This document shows positions 1 through 5,029 of a stretch of 11,456 bases of DNA, one piece after another. The notes below the pieces were generated by a model. The model was not told the DNA's origin, did not search any database, and was given only the letters and a program-made list of their open reading frames with translations. Origin of the DNA: a bacterium. Its GTDB lineage: Bacteria; Patescibacteriota; Minisyncoccia; Phycocordibacterales; UBA1550. The translations under genes were made by a program, and so were the position numbers. The stretch spans positions 1 to 11,456 of the forward strand of contig JAKANJ010000015.1 in assembly GCA_021823825.1 (NCBI GenBank), read 5' to 3'. Position 1 is the first letter of the stretch; each line of letters opens with the position of its first letter.

Positions 1-1
1 G

Positions 2-184
2 ACAACCAGCAATGGAGCTAGCTATTCAGTTTCGCTTACTGCGGATGCAAAAATTCTTATGAACAACTGGCTGACACTTGATTTCTCAAGGGTACAAAAC
101 GGTGATATCGTTCGCGTTTGGGGGCCTGTAAGCAGTTCAACTGTTTCTGCTTCAATCTTTAGAGATACATCTATTACAAAATAG
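2..184 (+). CDS. C-terminal fragment of a DUF5666-like (OB-type beta-barrel) envelope protein, 5' end outside window
   Basis: An open frame enters from the left edge and stops at TAG 182-184, giving 60 residues. They read as beta-strands: YSVSLTADAKIL, then QNGDIVRVWGPV, then SASIFRDTSI. The same order (Y-x-V-x-x-x-A-x-x, N/V-G-D-x-V-x-V-x-G, x-A-x-x-I-R-D) appears in each repeat of the secreted protein at 2629-3612. I therefore read it as the last DUF5666-like unit of another exported protein. The start, signal peptide and number of units cannot be seen. The family has no defined biochemical role; small single-domain envelope beta-barrels are the usual interpretation. An intrinsic terminator follows 15 bp after the stop, so this is the end of a transcription unit. 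Family assignment rests on resemblance within the window plus memory of the family. Confidence 0.72.
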   Translation, partial: TTSNGASYSVSLTADAKILMNNWLTLDFSRVQNGDIVRVWGPVSSSTVSASIFRDTSITK

Positions 185-199
185 ATCACTCTCGCAAAC

Positions 200-236
200 A
201 AAAGCACCTCGCAGTCTTGTGAGGTGCTTTTGCTTT
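200..236 (+). terminator. Rho-independent terminator after the DUF5666-like fragment
   Basis: AAAAGCACCTC (200-210) pairs perfectly with GAGGTGCTTTT (221-231) around a 10-nt loop, an 11-bp stem. The T-run is part of the stem and is followed by gcttta. The 5' A-run makes it potentially bidirectional. Confidence 0.88.
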
Positions 237-243
237 ATTAGCT

Positions 244-273
244 ATGGCAATATGATTTCAACTGGACTATTAT
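244..273 (+). promoter_or_regulatory. Promoter for the Cys-rich small protein, probably leaderless
   Basis: TATTAT at 268-273 matches the -10 box at five of six positions. ATGGCA at 244-249, 18 bp upstream, is a four-of-six match to TTGACA. The -10 ends 6 nt before the ATG at 280, so transcription would start at about the start codon. There is no Shine-Dalgarno sequence. Confidence 0.45.
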
Positions 274-279
274 TATGAC

Positions 280-462
280 ATGAATACAAACAATGAGATC
301 AAGAAGGGGGAGGAGCATTACATTTGCTTGGGAGGGTGTCGCGGAGTATCAAAAGTACCAGGAGTTTGTCAGACAGAGGGGTGTGCAAACCATAATCACG
401 AGCTTGTGAGGTGTTATTGTACGGATGGTTTACACAACGACTTTAAGCCTGTTCAAAAGTAG
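280..462 (+). CDS. Small Cys/His-rich, probably zinc-binding protein (60 aa)
   Basis: This 60-residue protein has six cysteines (16, 20, 30, 35, 45, 47) and histidines at 13, 38, 40 and 52. They are arranged as C-x3-C, C-x4-C, H-x-H and C-x-C, with a closing DGLH. That supply of ligands would suit one or two zinc sites, or less likely an iron-sulfur centre. It has no signal peptide or membrane helix, so it should be cytoplasmic. I do not recognise a named family with a known function; similar short Cys-rich proteins occur in Parcubacteria-type genomes. It stands alone between the terminator at 200-236 and the sigma operon and appears to have its own promoter. The composition is too specific to be chance and the ATG fits the promoter spacing, so it is very likely a real gene. 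Function unknown. Confidence 0.78.
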   Translation: MNTNNEIKKGEEHYICLGGCRGVSKVPGVCQTEGCANHNHELVRCYCTDGLHNDFKPVQK

Positions 463-528
463 CATATTATTTTGAGCTGTGGTATCTTGGTCCGGGTTCA
501 AAAAATGTTAGTATCTAATACAGGCTTC

Positions 529-534
529 TATAAT
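529..534 (+). promoter_or_regulatory. -10 box (TATAAT) of the sigma factor operon
   Basis: A perfect TATAAT lies 37 bp before the ATG at 572, placing the transcription start near 541. No convincing -35 hexamer is present at 16-18 bp spacing. The 5' leader would be about 30 nt and has no Shine-Dalgarno motif. Confidence 0.5.
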
Positions 535-571
535 AGAGCCTCGGTTGTTCATTTTCCTATTCCCGATTTTC

Positions 572-1156
572 ATGAAAGACGAAGTACTCAAAACCGACCA
601 AGAACTCGTTACTGCCGCGCTTTCTGACAAGCACGCTTTTTCTGAGATTGTGCATCGGTACGAAGACCCAATACGACGCTATGCGCGACGTCTTGGGTGT
701 GCGGACGGAGATGACACCGACGATGTATTGCAGGAAATTTTCCTTAAAGTTTATATTAGCTTAAATGACTACGATGCAGACTTAAAGTTCTCATCGTGGC
801 TCTATCGTATTGCTCATAATGAAGTCATCTCCTTTTTTAGAAAGAAAAATGTTCGCCCTCGCGTATTAAACTTGAAGACTGAAGACGTTGAAAAGTTCTT
901 TTCGCAGATAGCGGACGAAAAAGATTTTGTAGAGCTTGCGCACCAGCGGGACGATACTCGTATTGTTCTTGATCTTCTTTCTACGATAAATCCAAAATAC
1001 AAGGAAATTCTCATGCTCCGTTTTTTGGAGGATAAAAGCTATACTGAAATTAGCGATATTCTAAAAATGCCAGAGGGAACAGTGGCAACACTCATAAATA
1101 GGGGGAAAAAAGAGCTCAAGTTAGCGTTAGAAGCCAGAGGCATGCAAAACATATGA
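572..1156 (+). CDS. ECF-type RNA polymerase sigma factor (sigma-70 family)
   Basis: A 194-residue protein with the two-domain layout of ECF sigma factors. Region 2 lies at about residues 20-85 and contains DVLQEIFLKVY and FSSWLYRIAHNEVISFFRKK, the core-binding and -10-melting segments. Region 4 lies at about 135-185, with the helix-turn-helix YTEISDILKMPEGTVATLINRGKKEL that reads the -35 box. The two are joined by a short acidic linker and there is no region 1.1 or 3. I chose the ATG at 572 over an upstream in-frame TTG at 545, because the extra segment MFIFLFPIF is hydrophobic and unlike family N-termini, whereas MKDEVLKTDQELV is typical. The stop overlaps the next ATG (ATGA), so translation is coupled to the membrane protein at 1153-1842, its probable anti-sigma factor. 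Target promoters cannot be deduced. Confidence 0.93.
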   Translation: MKDEVLKTDQELVTAALSDKHAFSEIVHRYEDPIRRYARRLGCADGDDTDDVLQEIFLKVYISLNDYDADLKFSSWLYRIAHNEVISFFRKKNVRPRVLNLKTEDVEKFFSQIADEKDFVELAHQRDDTRIVLDLLSTINPKYKEILMLRFLEDKSYTEISDILKMPEGTVATLINRGKKELKLALEARGMQNI

Positions 1157-1842
1157 ACGATCAACTTTCAAACAAAATACAGGAACAAATTGAGGTAAAT
1201 CAAATTACCCCACTTCCACGCTGGCGTTTTTTGCTGTTGAGAGGCTTATTTTGGTTTCTTGCGATACTGTCTGTAGTTGTCGGTGCTTTTGCGGTGGCTG
1301 CTAGCTTGTTTCTTTTTATTGATTATCACCGGCACGGTTTATTTTCTGTCCCGCATGATGTTACAGAAATCCTCCTTATGATTCCATTTTTATGGATTGC
1401 TGTATTCGTGCTTTTTATCGGGATCGCACGGGAGGGGATTAAGCATACAAGAAAGGGATACCAGTATCGTTTGAGTACTATTCTTTCTATCAGTGTAGCC
1501 TTAAGTATTATTTTGGGGTCATTTCTTAATTTTTTTGGTATTGGAAAGGTAACACATGAGGTGTTGAGCGAAATACCTCTTTATAGTTCTATAACTTTTG
1601 ACTCTCGTGACGCGTGGACCCGTCCTGTTGAGGGACGACTTGCGGGTGTTGTTTTTTCAATACGAGACAATAGCAATTTTTCGGTCGTTGATTTTGGCGG
1701 TCGTGTTTGGCAGGTCCATCTTGGAACGTCTACCGCCAACTCCTATATTCCAGAGGCGAGTTCAACGGTTAGAATGGCGGGGATCCTTGACTCGTCATCA
1801 AGCGTGTTCATAGTAAAATCTATTCACGAATGGGAGGAGTAA
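1153..1842 (+). CDS. Three-helix membrane protein with external beta-rich domain, probable anti-sigma partner
   Basis: A 229-residue protein that starts inside the sigma stop codon. A short N-terminal tail (1-28, NQITPLPRWRFLL) is followed by membrane helices at about 32-57, 72-92 and 107-130. The Lys/Arg-rich loop 93-106 places the N-terminus inside and the C-terminal domain outside. Residues 158-226 read as a small beta-barrel (VEGRLAGVVFSIRDN, FSVVDFGGRVWQVHL, STVRMAGILD, VFIVKSIHEWEE) and resemble the DUF5666/OB-like pattern of the exported proteins in this window. The 4-bp overlap with an ECF sigma gene is the classic anti-sigma arrangement. However, there is no zinc-type anti-sigma motif, and the cytoplasmic part that could hold sigma is only about 28 residues plus the 93-106 loop. 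The anti-sigma role is therefore inferred from context; the topology is well supported. Confidence 0.85.
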   Translation: MNDQLSNKIQEQIEVNQITPLPRWRFLLLRGLFWFLAILSVVVGAFAVAASLFLFIDYHRHGLFSVPHDVTEILLMIPFLWIAVFVLFIGIAREGIKHTRKGYQYRLSTILSISVALSIILGSFLNFFGIGKVTHEVLSEIPLYSSITFDSRDAWTRPVEGRLAGVVFSIRDNSNFSVVDFGGRVWQVHLGTSTANSYIPEASSTVRMAGILDSSSSVFIVKSIHEWEE

Positions 1843-1865
1843 TTTTTTGAAAGAAATTTCTCCAT

Positions 1866-1911
1866 GACCGCGTATAAACAATGTGGTCGATAATTATTAG
1901 CAATTAACCAC
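1866..1911 (+). other. Two mutually exclusive hairpins downstream of the sigma operon
   Basis: GACCGC (1866-1871) can pair with GTGGTC (1883-1888) with one G-U pair. GTGGT (1883-1887) can instead pair with ACCAC (1907-1911), extended by TAATT/AATTA (1891-1895 and 1902-1906) around a 6-nt loop. The two structures share the same strand. Neither is followed by a T-run, so they are not ordinary terminators. They could be a weak operon end, a 3' UTR structure or chance. Confidence 0.25.
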
Positions 1912-1937
1912 TTGTGAAGAGTAAAAGCCGACGAATC

Positions 1938-1943
1938 TATAAT
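1938..1943 (+). promoter_or_regulatory. -10 box (TATAAT) in a gene-free region
   Basis: A perfect TATAAT with no coding sequence in the following 220 bp. The expected transcription start is near 1950. TTGTGA at 1912-1917 could be a -35 box, but the spacer would be 20 bp, which is long. With the terminator at 2092-2122 it would bound a transcript of about 170 nt. Confidence 0.4.
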
Positions 1944-1949
1944 TTCATA

Positions 1950-2122
1950 AATATTGCCTAGAGTACTACGTTCACGGATCGGTGCGACTATGTAAACACT
2001 GGTCCTGTCGAATAGTGGGTCTTCTTACGGCCAAAACGAGTTCGTCAATCTTTAACCTAGTAACAATAAATAAAAATAACTATGGATTTTGCAAAAGAGA
2101 CCTCGCAAGGGGCCTCTTTTGT
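1950..2122 (+). ncRNA. Candidate structured small RNA or 5' leader (unassigned)
   Basis: This gene-free stretch lies between a perfect -10 box and an intrinsic terminator. The best helix pairs GGATCGGTG (1976-1984) with CACTGGTCC (1997-2005): nine continuous pairs including two G-U, around a 12-nt loop. Helices below it can be continued with bulges (TTC 1971-1973 with GAA 2010-2012; GAG 1961-1963 with CTT 2021-2023; GCC 1956-1958 with GGC 2029-2031), forming a rod. TATTG (1952-1956) can alternatively pair with CAATA (2064-2068). I see no tRNA, SRP, tmRNA or RNase P signature. A length near 170 nt and a rod-like fold would suit a 6S-type RNA, but no 6S motif is confirmed. A riboswitch-like leader for the gene at 2165 is equally possible, with the terminator as its off state. 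Confidence 0.3.
2092..2122 (+). terminator. Intrinsic terminator upstream of the 2165 gene
   Basis: AAAAGAGACC (2094-2103) pairs with GGCCTCTTTT (2111-2120) with one mismatch and a 7-nt loop; the TCTTTTGT tract supplies the U-run. It ends 43 bp before the ATG at 2165. It either ends the candidate RNA above or works as an attenuator. Confidence 0.72.
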
Positions 2123-2164
2123 ATCCACTGATCTTTGCACCATTTGGAGTATTTGAAATAAGCT

Positions 2165-2470
2165 ATGCATAACTATAAAAAAGACTCTACTTCACATATC
2201 TTGACATCATCGGCCAATCTCATTGGTGCTTGCTTAATAATAATCACCGGGTTAAAGGTAAGCGGTCTTGAAAGTTCAACAGTCCTTGATAAGGCCGCTG
2301 CTTCTTCCTCCGTCCTTTTCCTTATTAGCGGGACTTTTGCCTATCTTTCTATGCGTGGCAATGTCTTGGCTACTGTTCGCCGCCGTGATGTTGCCGACTA
2401 TGCATTTCTTGGAGGTCTTTTTCTTCTTGTTGTTACGGTAGTTCTCATCTCCTTCAAAGTAATTGTCTAG
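2165..2470 (+). CDS. Small integral membrane protein, three helices (101 aa), function unknown
   Basis: A 101-residue protein with predicted membrane helices at about 13-32, 45-63 and 78-98, separated by short loops. The Arg-rich loop 64-74 (MRGNVLATVRRR) should face the cytoplasm. This puts the C-terminus outside if the third helix crosses fully. The N-terminal HNYKKDSTSHILTSSANLIG and the central YLSMRG look like conserved patches of a widespread family of small hypothetical membrane proteins, but I cannot name it or assign a role. The start is the only ATG before the first helix. No Shine-Dalgarno motif lies at a workable distance, and the promoter is unclear. It follows a terminator and a possible structured leader. 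No gene partner is evident. Confidence 0.75.
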   Translation: MHNYKKDSTSHILTSSANLIGACLIIITGLKVSGLESSTVLDKAAASSSVLFLISGTFAYLSMRGNVLATVRRRDVADYAFLGGLFLLVVTVVLISFKVIV

Positions 2471-2533
2471 AAATTGCTGCGGCCTAGAAAAGAGTGAAAG
2501 AATTAAATCGTTTCATGCGTAGTAAGGGGTAGG

Positions 2534-2569
2534 GAGAGGTGCACATGCGCCAAATTGCTTGCATCTCTC
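2534..2569 (+). other. Hairpin between the membrane protein and the DUF5666 gene
   Basis: GAGAGGTGC (2534-2542) pairs with GCATCTCTC (2561-2569), nine pairs with one G-U, around an 18-nt loop. No T-run follows, so a canonical terminator is unlikely. It may be a weak transcription end for the gene at 2165-2470 or an upstream regulatory structure for the gene at 2629. Confidence 0.3.
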
Positions 2570-2586
2570 GTATACATAAACAGACA

Positions 2587-2616
2587 TAGTCAAAGTAGGT
2601 TAAATAATTATATTAT
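2587..2616 (+). promoter_or_regulatory. Probable promoter of the three-repeat DUF5666 gene
   Basis: TATTAT (2611-2616) lies 18 bp after TAGTCA (2587-2592), a four-of-six match to TTGACA. The expected start is near 2623, leaving a leader of about 6 nt before the ATG at 2629. The region is AT-rich, so overlapping alternatives (TATATT 2609-2614) exist. Confidence 0.4.
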
Positions 2617-2628
2617 CTTAGATCGCAT

Positions 2629-3612
2629 ATGAACAAGAAAACTAAAATGAAAAGAATTGTAGCAAGTTCAGTTATTATGAGCTACTTACTCGTTGGTGGC
2701 GTTGCTCTTGCTGCTGGTCCCGGCCAGTGGAAAGGAGGTCGTGCCCCAGGGTTAATCGGAACTGTTTCTGCAATTAATGGAACGACACTCACCGTAACAA
2801 GCAAAAACTTTGGACCTAACGCACCTTCTGCGACATATGCCGTAGATGCTTCAAGTGCTGTTGTCAGTAAAAATGGCGATGCTTCGTCGTTGAGTAATGT
2901 AAGTGTTGGTGACACTGTCATGGTTGTTGGGGAAATAAGCGGAACAGATATTACCGCAACATCAATTCGTGATGGAATTATGATGGGTCGAGATAACGGC
3001 AGAATGATGGGGCGTGGCCGTGGCGTTTTTGGAACAGTCGCGTCTGTTAACGGCAGTACCTTTACGGTTACGTCAAAGGCTTGGCAAAAAGATGGAGCAG
3101 CTATCACCTATACGGTAGATGCAACCAATGCTACCGTTACCAAGAATGGTGCAAGTTCGTCAGTTTCAAACATTCTTGTAGGGGATACTGTCTCAGTTTT
3201 GGGTACGCTAAATGGCACAAATATCACCGCAAAGTCTATTCGCGATGGAGTGGGGATGGGACAGCGAAAGGCAATAGCGCCAGTGATTCAGGGTAACGGG
3301 CTTCCTGTTGTAGGAGGTAGCGTGACCGCAATAAATGGTTCAGTCCTTACTGTCACAAACAAAAGCAATGTTACGTATACCGTAGATGCAACTCATGCGA
3401 CGATAATGAAAGCAGCTGCAACTTCAACAATCGCAAATGTGAGCGTTGGCGACGCGGTAATTGTACAAGGCACCGTAAACGGCACTTCAGTCGTAGCTTC
3501 ATCTGTTATAGACCAGGCGCAGGTTGTTGCCCATGCAGGCAAGGGGCGGGGATTCCTCGGTGACTTCTTTGATGGGATTGGTGGGTTCTTCCATCATTTA
3601 TTTGGATTCTAA
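2629..3612 (+). CDS. Secreted protein with three DUF5666-like beta-barrel repeats
   Basis: A 327-residue exported protein. Residues 1-29 are a clear Sec signal peptide: basic MNKKTKMKR, a hydrophobic core, then ALAA before Gly30. Three homologous units follow at about 41-116, 132-207 and 228-295. Each begins G-x-V-x-x-I/V-N-G-x-x-x-T-V-T and continues Y-x-V-D-A-x-x-A. Each then has N-V/I-x-V-G-D-x-V-x-V-x-G-x-x-x-G-T and ends S-I-R-D or S-V-I-D. The spacers are Gly/Met/Arg-rich. The end, residues 305-327, is Gly/Phe-rich (GKGRGFLGDFFDGIGGFF, then HHLFGF) and may associate with a membrane or a partner. Units of this kind are small OB-like barrels of unknown ligand. It is monocistronic, between its own promoter and a strong terminator. 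A structural or binding role at the cell surface is likely; no enzymatic residues are seen. Confidence 0.87.
   Translation: MNKKTKMKRIVASSVIMSYLLVGGVALAAGPGQWKGGRAPGLIGTVSAINGTTLTVTSKNFGPNAPSATYAVDASSAVVSKNGDASSLSNVSVGDTVMVVGEISGTDITATSIRDGIMMGRDNGRMMGRGRGVFGTVASVNGSTFTVTSKAWQKDGAAITYTVDATNATVTKNGASSSVSNILVGDTVSVLGTLNGTNITAKSIRDGVGMGQRKAIAPVIQGNGLPVVGGSVTAINGSVLTVTNKSNVTYTVDATHATIMKAAATSTIANVSVGDAVIVQGTVNGTSVVASSVIDQAQVVAHAGKGRGFLGDFFDGIGGFFHHLFGF
2749..3513 (+). repeat. Three protein-level tandem repeats (DUF5666-like units)
   Basis: The units span about 2749-2976, 3022-3249 and 3310-3513. They are clearly related in protein sequence (for example YAVDASSA, YTVDATNA, YTVDATHA; VGDTVMVVG, VGDTVSVLG, VGDAVIVQG) but diverged in DNA. 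The duplication is therefore old. The third unit is shorter because a loop before the YTVDA strand is missing. Confidence 0.85.
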
Positions 3613-3632
3613 TAGATAGTTATGGAAATAAT

Positions 3633-3680
3633 GCAAAAGGTTGCCAGAGGACACAGACCCCATGGCAACCTTTTGCGTTT
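3633..3680 (+). terminator. Strong intrinsic terminator after the DUF5666 repeat gene
   Basis: GCAAAAGGTTGCCA (3633-3646) is perfectly complementary to TGGCAACCTTTTGC (3663-3676), a 14-bp stem with a 16-nt loop, followed by GTTT. It separates the DUF5666 gene from the cupredoxin operon. Confidence 0.9.
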
Positions 3681-3711
3681 ACAAGACCCACGCAATACTT
3701 TTGCTTCAATG

Positions 3712-3720
3712 TGCTAAACT
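3712..3720 (+). promoter_or_regulatory. Possible extended -10 promoter of the cupredoxin/DoxX operon
   Basis: TGCTAAACT fits an extended -10 (TG-n-TAAACT, four of six in the hexamer), 38 bp before the ATG at 3759. No good -35 is seen. TATTTT at 3742-3747 is an alternative -10. Confidence 0.3.
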
Positions 3721-3758
3721 AAAGGGTAATTAATAACAAGATATTTTCAATTATTTAT

Positions 3759-4235
3759 ATGACAAAGACGAATCGCATTATTGGTCTATTTATCATTGTG
3801 TTGTTTGTTGGTCTTGGTGTATGGTATTGGTCGTCGCATTCAACTGCCAATGTTCGCTCACAAGGTTTAATGATTCCCGCACCGATACAGCCAGTTTCTA
3901 GTGGTTCCAATGGGTCAACAGCACCACTATCCGCGTCGGTCACTTACACCGCAAGCGGGTTTTCGCCAAGCACGGTCACTATAAAACAAGGAGGCACTGT
4001 GACGTTTGAGAGTATCGACGGAAGTAGGATGTGGGTTGCGTCAGATCCGCACCCATCACATACAGGATATTCTGGTACAACAAAACAGCAACACTGCCCG
4101 GATGTACAAGGTGTTGCGTTTGATCAGTGTTCTATTGGCCCTTCTTACTCATTTGTTTTCCAAAAAATTGGCACGTGGGGTTACCATAACCACGCAAGTG
4201 CAAATGACGGTGGTACCGTTATTGTTGTTCAATAA
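3759..4235 (+). CDS. Membrane-anchored cupredoxin (blue-copper-like) protein
   Basis: A 158-residue exported protein. An N-terminal membrane helix (7-24) is followed by a Ser/Gly/Pro-rich linker (about 40-60) and a cupredoxin domain (61-158). The domain shows VTIKQGGTVTFES, ASDPHPSHTGY (His98, His101), a Cys pair region around Cys113 and FDQC (Cys124). It closes with GTWGYHNHASANDGGTVIVV (His143, His145). These His and Cys residues are the expected copper ligands. The axial Met that normally follows the last His is absent; the segment reads ASANDGG. Copper binding is likely by family, but the site may differ from classical type 1. It should sit on the outer face of the membrane as an electron carrier or copper handler. 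The ATG is the only plausible start before the anchor helix. The stop is 6 bp before the DoxX-like gene, so they share a transcript. Confidence 0.88.
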   Translation: MTKTNRIIGLFIIVLFVGLGVWYWSSHSTANVRSQGLMIPAPIQPVSSGSNGSTAPLSASVTYTASGFSPSTVTIKQGGTVTFESIDGSRMWVASDPHPSHTGYSGTTKQQHCPDVQGVAFDQCSIGPSYSFVFQKIGTWGYHNHASANDGGTVIVVQ

Positions 4236-4241
4236 AACACT

Positions 4242-4616
4242 ATGAACATTCGCAAACTTTCTAATTTCCTTTTGCGTTTTGGTGTTTCTTTTGCGCTTTT
4301 GTATCCTCCGATTGATGCATTGTCAAACCCCGATTCGTGGATAGGTTATTTCCCAAAATTTTTGCAGAATTTTGCTTCCGATATGACACTTCTTCACTGG
4401 TTCGGTGTGGTAGAGGTTTTTCTTGCCGTGTGGATACTGTCTGGAAAGAAAATATTTTGGCCAACTTTTATTGTAGGTTTTTTACTTCTTTCCATCATAT
4501 TTTTCAATATGAATAACTTTGAGGTTATTTTTCGCGATGTCACCATAGCTGCGGTTGCCTTTGCTCTCGCGCTTGATGCAAGAGCGGGCCAATCAGCGGG
4601 GGGCGGTGTTGAATAG
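4242..4616 (+). CDS. DoxX-like four-helix membrane protein
   Basis: A 124-residue membrane protein with four predicted helices at about 8-23, 50-66, 72-90 and 97-111. Its signature resembles the DoxX family: an N-terminal helix with RFGVSFALLYPPIDAL, a loop with GYFPKFLQ and a second helix with WFGVVEVFLAVWIL. The third and fourth helices are close together and followed by RDVTIAAVAFALAL. The family is linked to oxidative stress and thiol or quinone chemistry in other bacteria, but biochemical roles are poorly fixed. The C-terminal tail (ARAGQSAGGGVE) is short and polar. It is 6 bp downstream of the cupredoxin, without its own promoter or Shine-Dalgarno motif, so the two are probably co-expressed and may act together in envelope redox or copper handling. 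Family assignment is moderately confident; function is inferred. Confidence 0.72.
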   Translation: MNIRKLSNFLLRFGVSFALLYPPIDALSNPDSWIGYFPKFLQNFASDMTLLHWFGVVEVFLAVWILSGKKIFWPTFIVGFLLLSIIFFNMNNFEVIFRDVTIAAVAFALALDARAGQSAGGGVE

Positions 4617-4621
4617 GTCAG

Positions 4622-4630
4622 TGCTATAAT
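4622..4630 (+). promoter_or_regulatory. Extended -10 promoter of panD, leaderless
   Basis: TGCTATAAT is a consensus extended -10 (TG 4622-4623, TATAAT 4625-4630). It ends 7 nt before the ATG at 4638, so the RNA would begin at the start codon. A -35 is not needed with an extended -10 and none is seen. The site is 5 bp past the DoxX stop. Confidence 0.7.
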
Positions 4631-4637
4631 ACCTACC

Positions 4638-4979
4638 ATGAGATTTATTCTTCGTTCTAAAATTCATCGTGCAACAGTAACAGAAGCAAATTTAGCATAT
4701 GTAGGCAGTATTACTATTGATGGCGACCTCGTAGAAAGAGCGGGGCTCTTAGAGGGAGAACGGGTGCTTGTCACAAGCGCCACCTCAGGTGCGCGTCTTG
4801 AAACGTATGTTATTTCTGGCGCGCGGGGTTCTGGTGTGATTTGCATGAATGGCCCCGCGGCACACTTAATCAAGGCAGGGGAAGTTGTTGTAATCATGGG
4901 CTTTGAACTTTGTGATGGACCAATTAAACCCACGATTGTTTTGGTGGATGAGAAAAATGCCTTTTTGAGGTATGCTTGA
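4638..4979 (+). CDS. panD: Aspartate 1-decarboxylase (pyruvoyl enzyme)
   Basis: A 113-residue enzyme that converts L-aspartate to beta-alanine, the precursor of pantothenate and CoA. All diagnostic features are visible: SKIHRATVTEANLAYVGSIT carries Lys8, Tyr21 and the self-cleavage pair Gly23-Ser24, where Ser becomes the pyruvoyl group. GARLETYVI carries Arg53, Thr56 and Tyr57, and RGSGVICMNGPAAHLI carries Asn71 and the substrate pocket. The length is normal for the family, slightly short at the C-terminus. It acts in the cytoplasm as a tetramer of cleaved chains. It has its own extended -10 promoter and no pantothenate gene beside it (no panB, panC or panE in the window). Its stop codon lies within the -35 box of the MarR gene. 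The motifs leave little doubt about the family. Confidence 0.96.
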   Translation: MRFILRSKIHRATVTEANLAYVGSITIDGDLVERAGLLEGERVLVTSATSGARLETYVISGARGSGVICMNGPAAHLIKAGEVVVIMGFELCDGPIKPTIVLVDEKNAFLRYA

Positions 4980-5003
4980 CACGAATAGGCAATTTGATAA
5001 GAT
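4976..5003 (+). promoter_or_regulatory. Promoter of the MarR gene
   Basis: TTGACA (4976-4981), a perfect -35, is followed after 16 bp by TAAGAT (4998-5003), with TG at 4995-4996 making an extended -10. Transcription would start near 5010, 20 nt before the ATG at 5030. The -35 overlaps the panD stop codon. Confidence 0.75.
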
Positions 5004-5011
5004 ACTTACAT

Positions 5012-5028
5012 ATTAGCATCGTGCTTAT
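5012..5028. promoter_or_regulatory. Candidate MarR operator
   Basis: AT-t-AGCA-TCG-TGCT-t-AT is an interrupted 17-bp inverted repeat between the predicted transcription start and the ATG of the MarR gene. This is a usual place for an autoregulatory MarR site. Arms are short, so this is tentative. Confidence 0.35.
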
Positions 5029-5029
5029 T

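Noticed and set aside
545..571. TTG start that would extend the sigma factor by 9 residues
   Set aside because: The added segment is hydrophobic and unlike sigma N-termini. ATG 572 gives the expected start.
1843..2164. tRNA or other standard RNA gene in the gap
   Set aside because: I looked on both strands for a T-arm (GTTCGAATC-like), acceptor pairing and SRP or tmRNA signatures and found none.
2682..3107. 141-codon - strand open frame within the DUF5666 repeat gene
   Set aside because: It is the antisense of a gene with a clear signal peptide and three repeats. Its translation shows only low-complexity Pro/Ser/Thr/Val stretches and no family pattern.
4976..5029. TTG start that would extend the MarR protein by 18 residues
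   Set aside because: The TTG is part of a perfect TTGACA -35 box with a matching extended -10, so the RNA starts downstream of it. ATG 5030 gives the normal family N-terminus.
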